Below, one piece after another: positions 1 to 7,371 of a DNA stretch of 11,062 bases (positions are counted from its first letter, which is position 1; each line of letters opens with the position of its first letter). A program made the position numbers and the translations under genes. The DNA is from Mailhella sp. (GTDB lineage: Bacteria > Desulfobacterota > Desulfovibrionia > Desulfovibrionales > Desulfovibrionaceae), in assembly GCA_017411945.1 (NCBI GenBank), contig JAFQPD010000120.1:1-11062 (forward strand). The letters are read 5' to 3'. The notes under the pieces were generated by a model. That model saw nothing but the letters and a program-made list of their open reading frames with translations, was not told the origin of the DNA and did no database searches.

Positions 1-1097
<1,097 letters not shown>

Positions 1098-1136
1098 GGG
1101 CAACTCCTTCCGAAGTATGGCTAGCAGTTTCAGGAA

Positions 1137-1164
1137 GGAACATCGGGCCTGTGCAGGATGTTCC
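1137..1164. promoter_or_regulatory. 8-bp perfect inverted repeat in the malic enzyme leader
   Basis: GGAACATC at 1137-1144 and GATGTTCC at 1157-1164 are perfect inverted copies with a 12-nt spacer. The site lies between the likely transcription start and the start codon, about 40 nt upstream of the ATG. It could be an operator for a dimeric repressor or a leader hairpin. There is no T-run after it, so it is not an intrinsic terminator by itself. Confidence 0.5.
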
Positions 1165-1184
1165 GCGCTTGCAAAAGATTGTTA

Positions 1185-1213
1185 AGGAAAGCACAGAGGG
1201 CAAGGCTTGTCAA
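1185..1213 (-). promoter_or_regulatory. Possible sigma-70 promoter of the malic enzyme gene
   Basis: On the minus strand a perfect -35 TTGACA (1208-1213) is followed after 17 nt by TTTCCT (1185-1190), a weak -10 (three of six consensus bases). It would start transcription near 1178, giving a leader of about 80 nt that contains the inverted repeat at 1137-1164. The -35 is convincing; the -10 is not strong. Confidence 0.45.
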
Positions 1214-1231
1214 TTCCATCCCGCGCACGAA

Positions 1232-1274
1232 CGCTCCGCCGGACGAGGGGGCCGGGAGCCCCCGGCGGGGAGCG
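1232..1274 (-). terminator. GC-rich hairpin downstream of the effector operon (possible terminator)
   Basis: Seven bases beyond the chaperone stop codon, an inner stem (1247-1252 with 1258-1263, GGGGGC/GCCCCC, 5-nt loop) is enclosed by CCGCC (1236-1240) with GGCGG (1264-1268) and CGCT (1232-1235) with AGCG (1271-1274). The structure is very stable but lacks a following U-run, so it may end transcription inefficiently, protect the 3' end of the mRNA, or be an intergenic palindrome. Confidence 0.5.
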
Positions 1275-1280
1275 CGCCCC

Positions 1281-1766
1281 TCACACTCTCAGCATGCCGC
1301 CAAGAGGGGAATACACGTCTTCCATGATGCCGTCGGCCTGCCCCTGCACAGGGGCGGAGGCCACGGGGCGCACATGCTTCACCACGCTCCTCAGCGGCGG
1401 CAGGGAGAGCCAGTCCTTCCACCAGCGCAGGGCCTTGATGAACATGGTGAGCTTGGCTTCGAAGGCGGGGTAGGGCATGTCGCCCCACAGCTCCATGTGC
1501 ATGGTGAACATGGAGCGCGCCTCGTCCAGGGCTATGGTGGCGCCGCCGGTCTGCAGGCCGAGGTTGTTGCCCGCCAGCAGGCTGGACACGGCGTCCTCCC
1601 TGTTCTGGGCGCAGCCGAGGTCGGCCATGATCCAGAGGTCGCCGTCCACTTTCTCGAACTCGATGACGTCGCCGTCGAAGGCGGCGCGGCAAGTGCCCAC
1701 AGGGCTGAGTTCCATGGGAGCGCCGAGGGTGCGGCCCAGCTCCTTGATGAGTTCTTCCGGGGTCAT
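1281..1766 (-). CDS. CesT/Tir-type chaperone of type III secretion
   Basis: 161 residues, the usual size of class I type III secretion chaperones: small dimeric cytosolic proteins that bind the N-terminal region of an effector, keep it secretion-competent and deliver it to the injectisome ATPase. Visible family features: an N-terminal helix TPEELIKELGRTLG (2-15), a strand region with FDGDVIEFEKVDGDLWIMADLG (30-51), the LLAGNNLGLQTGGATIALDE segment (63-82) that typifies the family's LL..N....G..L..D pattern, and a C-terminal helix ending in the KALRWWKDWL tryptophan-rich stretch (110-119). The start overlaps the end of the upstream gene by ATGA (1763-1766), implying translational coupling; a GAGGAAG ribosome site lies just upstream. 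Being last in an operon behind a large repeat protein fits an effector-chaperone pair. The exact partner is inferred from position. Confidence 0.8.
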   Translation of the reverse strand: MTPEELIKELGRTLGAPMELSPVGTCRAAFDGDVIEFEKVDGDLWIMADLGCAQNREDAVSSLLAGNNLGLQTGGATIALDEARSMFTMHMELWGDMPYPAFEAKLTMFIKALRWWKDWLSLPPLRSVVKHVRPVASAPVQGQADGIMEDVYSPLGGMLRV

Positions 1767-2350
1767 ATCTTTTCTTCCTCTTCGATGCTAGAAGCGAGCT
1801 TTTCGATGAAATACTGGGCCGAGAGTTCGCGCAGGAGCCCTTCTTCGTACGGGCCGCCCTGCCCTTCGAGGGCTTCGCGGGCGGCGCGGCCCTTTGCGGC
1901 GGCCTCGGCGGCTATGCGCCCCAGCTCTTCGGCCTTCCCGGCCTGCATGGAGGGCATGAAGCGGTAGATGTCCAGGAAGTTCTCCAGCGAGTACTCGGTG
2001 ACGGCGAGGAGCTCGGCAAGCTCCATGCCTTCGAGCTCCTCGGGGGCGAATATCATGCGCTGGGCGTCGGCATGCTGGGCGCCGAGCGTCTGGTACACGA
2101 AGTCGAGGTCTTCGAAGGCCACGTTCTTTTCCGCGAAGGCGCGGCGCAGGAGCGTGGGCAGGCAGGCGTAGCCCATGTCCGCACAGCGCACGAAGAAGGC
2201 GGGCAGGCGAAGGCGGCCGTCTTCGCGGGCGGCCATGCGCCAGCGTTCCTTGAGTTCTTCCGAAACGGAGAGCGCGTCCACCGAAGCGAGGAGAGCGGCG
2301 CGCTCCGGGCTGAGGGGGGCTTCCGCCCCCATGGCAAGTTCTTCTTTCAT
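1763..2350 (-). CDS. 195-residue protein homologous to the C-terminal part of the adjacent large protein; putative effector-related
   Basis: No named family recognised. The protein is predicted to be helical, with no signal peptide or membrane segment and a charged tail. Reading it against the 1337-residue neighbour shows collinear similarity: VDALSVSEEL (24-33) with VDALRVSPEL (1153-1162); LPAFFVRCAD (49-58) with QPGFLRKCAD (1178-1187); LENFLDIY (122-129) with MKMLLDLY (1253-1260); AQYFIEKL (178-185) with EHYFMEQL (1312-1319). Distances between these anchors differ by only a few residues over about 170 residues, so this is a paralogue of the last half-repeat rather than chance. It begins 9 nt after the neighbour's stop codon and in the same frame; the separating codons are TAG GGA TAG GAT. 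A weak AGGAT precedes the ATG. It may be an effector, an accessory chaperone-like protein that packs with the large protein's repeats, or the detached end of a once longer protein. Confidence 0.85.
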   Translation of the reverse strand: MKEELAMGAEAPLSPERAALLASVDALSVSEELKERWRMAAREDGRLRLPAFFVRCADMGYACLPTLLRRAFAEKNVAFEDLDFVYQTLGAQHADAQRMIFAPEELEGMELAELLAVTEYSLENFLDIYRFMPSMQAGKAEELGRIAAEAAAKGRAAREALEGQGGPYEEGLLRELSAQYFIEKLASSIEEEEKI

Positions 2351-2359
2351 ATCCTATCC

Positions 2360-5300
2360 CTACTGCTGGCTCTGGGTCGTGCGGGCCTCGACCACAGCGC
2401 GGTGCATGTTCAGAAGCAGCTGTTCCATGAAGTAATGCTCAAGATGCACATCGCTGAACTGCCTGCGGGCCTCTTCGGCACTGAGGCGGTTCTCCTGGGC
2501 GGTGACCCTGTCCATTTCCTCGAAAAGCCTCTGCTCCAGCCTGAGCACGGCTTCATGGAAATCGTGCAGATCGCCCGCGCCCCTGAGGCCGGGGTACAGG
2601 TCGAGCAGCATCTTCATGGTACTGCGCATGATGCGGGCCCTGTCGTCCTGCGAGGCGACTTCGGCCTCGGAGAAGATGCGCCCCTCGCCGCCGTACAGGG
2701 CCTTGTTGTACTGCCTGGCCAGCCAGTTGAGCACCAGGTAGCGGTCCTCGTCCTTGGCATCGGGGTCGGCCATCAGTCCGGCGAAGGAAGAGGCGTTCGT
2801 CATCCGGGTCGTGTCCGCGCATTTCCTGAGGAAGCCCGGCTGGCGCAGCACGGCATCCGCCAGCAGCTCGCTCTTCAGGGCGGCCGCAAGTTCGGGGCTC
2901 ACGCGCAGGGCGTCCACGGCATTGCGCGCCGCGGCGAATTCGCGGACGCAGGCGTCGACGACGTCGCGCACGTCCGGCCTGCGGGCTCCCCTGCTGAAAA
3001 TGTCCTCTATGGCCAGGGCTTCGGGGAAGTTTTCGGCGGGGATCTCCGGGTCCGCCGCGATATCCGTGAGCCTGCCCTTCTCGCTGGCGATGAGCTCGCG
3101 TATCTGCCTCCCGTAGCCGCTTTCCTGCAGCTGCCGGACGCTCAGACCCGTGGCCCCGGCCAGCTCGGCGAAAACGCGGCCGGCGGCTTCGCCGATGGCT
3201 CTGTCGGCATCGCTGAACATGCGCACGACTTCCCCGAATTCCTGCCTGACGGAGGAGAGGAACGCGAGCGGATCCTTCACGGAAGGCTCCCGGAAGATGC
3301 GCTTGCTCATGATGTCGCACAGCGTCGCCAGTTCCTCACTGCCCATGCCCTGCGCCTTGAGGGTCAGCAGGTCGTCATGCAGGAGGGCGTCGGCCACGGC
3401 GGGGCGGAAGGCGGCTTCGACCTTTGCGGCGAACGCTTCGGGCGAGAGCGTGCCCTCGCCGTTCCTCACGGCCTCGATCAGGGCTTCGCCGACCTTGGTG
3501 CCGTCGGCGAGCTGTACGGCCATGAAGTCTTCGGGCAGCATCAGGCCGCTGAAGCGTGCGCGCACTCCGACCTCGGCCTGACGGAAGGCCTGAAGGTAGG
3601 CGGCGGGCAGGGCTTCGGGCTTCTCAAGGCCAGCGGCCAGCTCTGCGTTGGAGACGACCGGGCCCATGAGGGCGTCGAGGAGTTCAGCGGCGCGCACGGC
3701 CGCAACGCCGGCGGCGAGCTGCTGGGGATCGCTGTCGTCCATGTTCGCCAGGATGTCGGCGCCGGCCAGTTCGCCCGCGGCCTGCAGCATGCCCGGGTTT
3801 TCCCGTATCTTCTGGATCAGGCCGGGCTCAGAGTCCAGCTGGGCCAGCAGGGCGAGGCCGTACAGGGCCTTCTGGCCTTCCGCGCCCAGCCTCGACCATT
3901 CCTGCGTCGGCACGCTGAACTGGGCCATGCGTCCCATGCCTGCGGGCAGGGAGCGCAGGGCCGTGTAGAAGCCCTCGGCATCGCCGATGTTTCTGGCAAG
4001 GGGGCCGACCCCGTACTGGCTCGCCAGATCCGCGCCCAGCTTTGCGGCGTGCTTCAGGAGGCTGGCATCGGCCATGGCGGGATCGCTGAGCACCCTGCCC
4101 TTCCATTCCGCCTTGAGCTCGGGGGAGATGCCGAGCTCGTCCACGGCGTAGAACGCGGCGGTGATGTTCTGCACGAAGGGTTCGACCCTTTCGGCGTAGA
4201 GGCCGGGTATCCGGGCAAGGTCGGGCTGTGCCACGCCCTTGATGACGGATTCGAGCTGGCCGAGGCTGGTCTCAAGCTCCGCGAGCTGATTGGCCAGGCG
4301 CACGCGCACGTCTCCGGCGCTGAGGCCGAGGTTGGCGGCAAGGGCATCGACCGCGTTCTGGAAGGCGGCCGCGTGGGCATTCGCGTTGGCGATGGGGAGC
4401 TGTGCCTTGTCGAGGAGGGCGTCCAGCGCGGGCTTGCTGTCGGCAAGGGCCTGCAGGACTTCGAGCTCGTTCCCGGCATTGCCGAGAGCGGCGGCCAGGG
4501 ACAGGTGGGCGGCTATCCCCTCGCAGGCTTCGCGGCTGATAGGCACGCCCCTGTGTTCGGCCTCGGCGCTGATGAGCACGGCCGCCGCAGTATGGGTAGC
4601 GGCAAGGAAGAGCTGGGGGCGGAGCATGCGGGCGAAGGCTTCGGGCGTGAGCGGGCCTTCCGCGTTCCTCATGAGTTTGCCCATGAGCCCGGCCATGTTC
4701 GTATCTCCGCGATTCATGCCCATGAGGTCGGCCGGCAGTTCCGTATTGGCGAAGGCGGCGCGCACTTCGGCTTCCATGCTGCGCTGGGCCGCGAGGAAGA
4801 GCGGAGGCGGCGTGCCTGCCTCCACGGCGCGGATGATATTCTCATCGTTCCCTGGCTCTCTGGAGGCGGCAGCGAGATGCCGCATATGCCCGGCGGTCTC
4901 GGACATGAGCCTGTCCATGCTCGCCGCCTCGTCATCCGCCCGCGCCTCTGCGTCCTGCAGGAGCTCCTGCATCTGGCCAAGAGCTGCGCCAAGGCGGGGC
5001 TCACTGGCGAAAAGGGCCTTGAGGCTGTGACGGAAGACAGCGTTCTGGCCGTCGCCGCCGAGCCTGAACCAGGCATCCTCTCCGCCGTACTGCCGGACGA
5101 GAGCGCTTCTCACGTTCAGGCACAGGCTCTGCATGCTGGCGTAGAGCATGTCGGCTTCGGGCTGCTCGCCCTGCCCGGACAGGGCTATGAGTCTGGCCAT
5201 GCTGCGCTGGACCTTGGCATCGCCGGCCGCGGCCGCGGCCTTGATGAACTGGTCGGGCTTGGTGATCTCCGTATTGCTGAGCGTCTGGTTCTTCCAGGCG

Positions 5301-6373
5301 GTCTTGAGCGCGTCGGGAATGTTCAGCTCGTCCACCTTTTCCAGAACATGGAGCTTCGCCGCCACGAACTCTTCGGCCTTGGCCTTGCAGGCGGCCAGCA
5401 CCTGTTCCGCCGTTGCGGGCGGGTCGGCGTCCACGAGCATTTCCATGGCCAGGGGCACCAGCGCGGTGTCGAGCTTGGTGAGGGGGATGTTCCGGCGCAC
5501 GTCTTCGCGGCTGATGCCGAATTGCTGGGCCAGAAGATTTTCGGCGTGCTCCATGCCTGCGGCAAGGGCGTCGTCGAAAGCCTTGTTCTGGGCGGTGAAG
5601 GCGTCGATGCCTGCGCGGAACCTGTCGAGGACTTCCGCGACGGACGCGCTGTCGCCGCAATGGGAGAGGGCTTCCTTGAGCTCGGGCAGCCTGTCCATCA
5701 GCGCGGGCTTCTTGTCCGCGGGGCTTTCCCCGTAGCCTGCGGCGGCGAAGGAGCGGGACATCTCGCTCAGGAGGGCCTGTTCGCGCACGAAGGGCAGGGC
5801 CTTCTGCATGACGATGGCCTTGAGCTCGCCTGCGGTGGCCGTGTCCGCCAGGCGTGCGAGCTCGCTCTTCACGGCGCGGGCTATGCGCAGGGAGGAGGGC
5901 AGGTCGCTGAAGCCGGAGACTTCGGAGAGCTGTTCGCCGAAGGCGGCCTTGAGGTCGCGCACGGCTTCTTCCACGGCGGCCTTGTAGGCGGGGGTGGGGA
6001 AGCCTTCGCCGGAAAGCACGGCGCGGCCGACAGCTTCGTTGGCATGGGCGGCATGGGTGAGGCGGCTCACGGCCTGCTCGCGGAGATTCCTGGCGTTGAG
6101 CTGTTCGGCCTTGTGGCCGATGGCGATGATGCCTTCGGACACGCCGAGCGTGAGCACCGCGCCCACCACGCGGCCTATCACATAGCCGGCCTGCTGGGCG
6201 TTCGTGCGTTCGGCGCGGCGGGCCTGATAGGGCAGGACTTCGAACTGGCGCACCTCTTCGGTGATGCGGCTCTTCAGCGCCGCCTTCGCCTCGTTCGAGA
6301 GAGCGGCCTGGGGCTCTGTGCCGCCAACGTTGCCGCTCTGGGGGACGTTCGCGAAACCGTTTATCTGAGACAT
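2360..6373 (-). CDS. 1337-residue three-repeat protein, putative type III secreted effector/translocator
   Basis: No known family recognised. The start at 6373 has an AAGGAAG ribosome site 5 nt upstream (6379-6385). The N-terminus (1-30) is polar and rich in N, Q, G and S, as in many type III secretion signals, with no Sec signal peptide. Residues 63-87 (start GYVIGRVVGAVLTLGVSE) form a hydrophobic glycine/valine stretch that could be a membrane-associating or chaperone-binding segment. The rest is alanine/leucine-rich and predicted helical, in three repeats of about 400 residues (about 136-530, 531-931, 932-1337). Recurring anchors: VRAAF/VRARF plus RN-EG-L-PEAFA (537-581, 937-982), GISREDV/GLSAGDV/GLSVRQL (286, 683, 1076), VDEL/VDEL/VDAL (347, 744, 1153), and W-RLG--GQ-A followed by L--SEP (435, 826). 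It heads an operon with a paralogous small protein and a CesT-family chaperone and has a sigma-54 promoter. The effector role is inferred from the chaperone, not from a catalytic motif; none was seen. Confidence 0.88.
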   Translation of the reverse strand: MSQINGFANVPQSGNVGGTEPQAALSNEAKAALKSRITEEVRQFEVLPYQARRAERTNAQQAGYVIGRVVGAVLTLGVSEGIIAIGHKAEQLNARNLREQAVSRLTHAAHANEAVGRAVLSGEGFPTPAYKAAVEEAVRDLKAAFGEQLSEVSGFSDLPSSLRIARAVKSELARLADTATAGELKAIVMQKALPFVREQALLSEMSRSFAAAGYGESPADKKPALMDRLPELKEALSHCGDSASVAEVLDRFRAGIDAFTAQNKAFDDALAAGMEHAENLLAQQFGISREDVRRNIPLTKLDTALVPLAMEMLVDADPPATAEQVLAACKAKAEEFVAAKLHVLEKVDELNIPDALKTAWKNQTLSNTEITKPDQFIKAAAAAGDAKVQRSMARLIALSGQGEQPEADMLYASMQSLCLNVRSALVRQYGGEDAWFRLGGDGQNAVFRHSLKALFASEPRLGAALGQMQELLQDAEARADDEAASMDRLMSETAGHMRHLAAASREPGNDENIIRAVEAGTPPPLFLAAQRSMEAEVRAAFANTELPADLMGMNRGDTNMAGLMGKLMRNAEGPLTPEAFARMLRPQLFLAATHTAAAVLISAEAEHRGVPISREACEGIAAHLSLAAALGNAGNELEVLQALADSKPALDALLDKAQLPIANANAHAAAFQNAVDALAANLGLSAGDVRVRLANQLAELETSLGQLESVIKGVAQPDLARIPGLYAERVEPFVQNITAAFYAVDELGISPELKAEWKGRVLSDPAMADASLLKHAAKLGADLASQYGVGPLARNIGDAEGFYTALRSLPAGMGRMAQFSVPTQEWSRLGAEGQKALYGLALLAQLDSEPGLIQKIRENPGMLQAAGELAGADILANMDDSDPQQLAAGVAAVRAAELLDALMGPVVSNAELAAGLEKPEALPAAYLQAFRQAEVGVRARFSGLMLPEDFMAVQLADGTKVGEALIEAVRNGEGTLSPEAFAAKVEAAFRPAVADALLHDDLLTLKAQGMGSEELATLCDIMSKRIFREPSVKDPLAFLSSVRQEFGEVVRMFSDADRAIGEAAGRVFAELAGATGLSVRQLQESGYGRQIRELIASEKGRLTDIAADPEIPAENFPEALAIEDIFSRGARRPDVRDVVDACVREFAAARNAVDALRVSPELAAALKSELLADAVLRQPGFLRKCADTTRMTNASSFAGLMADPDAKDEDRYLVLNWLARQYNKALYGGEGRIFSEAEVASQDDRARIMRSTMKMLLDLYPGLRGAGDLHDFHEAVLRLEQRLFEEMDRVTAQENRLSAEEARRQFSDVHLEHYFMEQLLLNMHRAVVEARTTQSQQ
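2363..3580 (-). repeat. Protein repeat unit 3 of the large effector-like gene
   Basis: Encodes about residues 932-1337. Anchors: GVRARFSGLMLPEDFM (936-951) and VRNGEGTLSPEAFAAKV (969-985); GLSVRQLQESG (1076-1086); VDALRVSPEL (1153-1162); STMKMLLDLYPGL (1251-1263). The W-RLG--GQ core seen in units 1 and 2 is not preserved here, and the second half resembles the separate 195-residue protein more than it resembles units 1 or 2. Confidence 0.65.
3581..4783 (-). repeat. Protein repeat unit 2 of the large effector-like gene
   Basis: Encodes about residues 531-931. Anchors: EVRAAFANTELPADLM (536-551) and MRNAEGPLTPEAFARML (568-584); GLSAGDVRVRL (683-693); VDELGISPELKAEWK (744-758); EWSRLGAEGQKALYGLALLA (825-844) and DSEP (847-850). 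The anchors are offset from those of unit 1 by about 391-397 residues throughout, which is what makes the repeat convincing. Confidence 0.75.
4784..5968 (-). repeat. Protein repeat unit 1 of the large effector-like gene
   Basis: Encodes about residues 136-530. Anchors in order: LKAAFGEQL (141-149) and LARLADTATAGELKAIV (172-188), the most divergent copy of the first element; GISREDVRRN (286-295); VDELNIPDALKTAW (347-360); AWFRLGGDGQNAVFRHSLKA (434-453) and ASEP (456-459). Boundaries are approximate because they were placed by eye from anchor spacing. Confidence 0.65.
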
Positions 6374-6400
6374 GACAACTTCCTTGGCTTAATGTGGCTG

Positions 6401-6418
6401 TTGCAGCACATGCTGCAA
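6401..6418. promoter_or_regulatory. 8-bp perfect inverted repeat overlapping the -12 element
   Basis: TTGCAGCA and TGCTGCAA are separated by 2 nt. The right arm on the plus strand contains the TTGCA of the sigma-54 -12 box and the rest covers the predicted transcription start, so a protein bound here would block the promoter. The symmetry is exact over 16 of 18 bases. It may be an operator; part of the match could be chance because the -12 box fixes five of the bases. Confidence 0.5.
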
Positions 6419-6429
6419 GAAGCATGCCA
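6414..6429 (-). promoter_or_regulatory. Sigma-54 (-24/-12) promoter of the effector operon
   Basis: On the minus strand the sequence reads TGGCATG-CTTC-TTGCA, matching the sigma-54 consensus TGGCAYG-N4-TTGCA with exact GG-N10-GC spacing (GG at 6427-6428, GC at 6415-6416). The predicted start near 6403-6404 leaves an untranslated leader of about 30 nt with the AAGGAAG ribosome site in place for the ATG at 6373. Sigma-54 promoters need an enhancer-binding activator; its sites would be expected in 6450-6560 but none was identified with confidence. An AT-rich palindrome, TAAATATTTA, at 6481-6490 could be a bend site. Confidence 0.75.
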
Positions 6430-6586
6430 CTAGGAAAAAGAGGCTTTATGAAAAATAGCGTGTTTCGGGATCAGGAGCAATAAATATTTAAAGGATGGGA
6501 GCCCCTCAGCCCGGCGCGGCGCGATGCGCACGCAGAACGGGGCAGGCAATGCCCGGCCAGCTCCCGCCAGCAGCTGTAACATTTCT

Positions 6587-6615
6587 TTGACAAGCCGCGG
6601 CAACGGCGGCAGAAT
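6587..6615 (+). promoter_or_regulatory. Sigma-70-like promoter of the membrane protein gene
   Basis: A perfect -35 TTGACA (6587-6592) is followed after 17 nt by CAGAAT (6610-6615), four of six matches to TATAAT. It would start transcription near 6622, about 20 nt before the ATG at 6644. This supports a start downstream of 6622 and argues against the longer frame opening at 6524. Confidence 0.55.
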
Positions 6616-6643
6616 AGGAATTTCATTTTTGCCTAACACTCTC

Positions 6644-7294
6644 ATGCCTCAAAAAAATCTCCCCATGTCTCTCCTCCAAGAACCCGAAGTCCGCTCTCAG
6701 CTCAAAGCCCTCGGCCGCGCCTTCCTCCTGCTTGCCGGCCTCTGCGCCGGCGTCGTCGTCCTGTACCTCATCTTCCTGTGGGACATACAGCTCTTCCGCT
6801 ACTTCCGCGAAGCAGGGCTCACGGAGCTCACCCAGAGTGCCATGCTCGCCGCCACCGCCGGGCTCTACGCCCTTGAGGCGTACCGCCGCCCCTGCCTGCG
6901 CCATGCCATGGTGCTCGTGGCGGGCTTCTTCGGCTGCATGCTCATACGCGAGCAGGACTACTTCCTCGACTTCATCTCCCACGGCTTCTGGCTGTGGCCG
7001 GCCCTCGCGCTGGCCTTCGGCTGCATTGCCTACGCCTGCACGGATCTGCGCCGCACCCTTGCCGGGCTTGAGCACTTCGTGCGCTGGAAGTACTTCCCCT
7101 TCCTCATCATCGGGCTGGTCATAGTCCTTGCCTATTCCCGCCTTTTCGGTTCGCGCATGGGCTGGGAGCTCCTGCTGGGCAAAAGGTTCGTCTATTCCAT
7201 GAAGTCGGGCGTGGAGGAATCCAGCGAGCTTCTGGGCTACCTGTTCATCCTTGCTTCCGCCATCCTCGCCAACACAGACAAGCGGCTGAAATAA
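6644..7294 (+). CDS. Six-helix inner-membrane protein of unknown function
   Basis: 216 residues from the ATG at 6644; the ATG at 6665 (209 residues) is nearly as likely, and neither has a clear ribosome site. An earlier in-frame ATG at 6524 precedes the predicted promoter and is rejected. Six hydrophobic segments are visible, at about residues 26-46, 63-80, 87-101, 115-133, 150-168 and 195-210. Between them lie polar motifs that look conserved in type: REAGLTELTQ (55-64) before the second helix, REQDYFLDFISHGFW (102-116) between helices three and four, and EESSELLGY (191-199) leading into the last helix. These acid-rich loops resemble small uncharacterised bacterial membrane protein families, but no function can be named. 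It is a single-gene unit, divergent from the effector operon and ended by a strong terminator. A role in secretion is not indicated. Confidence 0.85.
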   Translation: MPQKNLPMSLLQEPEVRSQLKALGRAFLLLAGLCAGVVVLYLIFLWDIQLFRYFREAGLTELTQSAMLAATAGLYALEAYRRPCLRHAMVLVAGFFGCMLIREQDYFLDFISHGFWLWPALALAFGCIAYACTDLRRTLAGLEHFVRWKYFPFLIIGLVIVLAYSRLFGSRMGWELLLGKRFVYSMKSGVEESSELLGYLFILASAILANTDKRLK

Positions 7295-7318
7295 TAAGCC
7301 TTTGAGAAAACGAAAAGA

Positions 7319-7346
7319 GCCCCCGGAGCATCAGAGCACCGGGGGC
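7319..7346. terminator. Bidirectional intrinsic terminator
   Basis: GCCCCCGG (7319-7326) pairs perfectly with CCGGGGGC (7339-7346) around a 12-nt loop. TTTTCTC follows on the plus strand and CTCTTTTCGTTTTC on the minus strand, so it can end both the membrane protein transcript and the convergent molbindin transcript. Confidence 0.9.
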
Positions 7347-7371
7347 TTTTCTCAAAAATGAATTCTTCCGC

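Noticed and set aside
1165..1174. GCGCTTGCAA shared (inverted) between the malic enzyme leader and the molbindin promoter at 7870-7879
   Set aside because: A ten-base match in GC-rich spacers, with different positions relative to each promoter, is compatible with chance.
1763..6373. Large and small proteins as a YopN/TyeA-type gatekeeper pair
   Set aside because: The large-plus-small layout is reminiscent, but the large protein is several times too long and no HrpJ or TyeA motif was seen in either protein.
2072..6433. 1453-residue open frame on the plus strand opposite the effector operon
   Set aside because: Its codons are in exact register with the minus-strand genes (and those two genes share a frame). 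It stays open only because the real genes avoid TTA, CTA and TCA codons, as expected at high GC. Its product is rich in G, H, E and A with no motifs.
6524..6643. Longer start of the membrane protein at 6524
   Set aside because: The added residues are encoded across the TTGACA/CAGAAT promoter and are unlike a membrane protein N-terminus.
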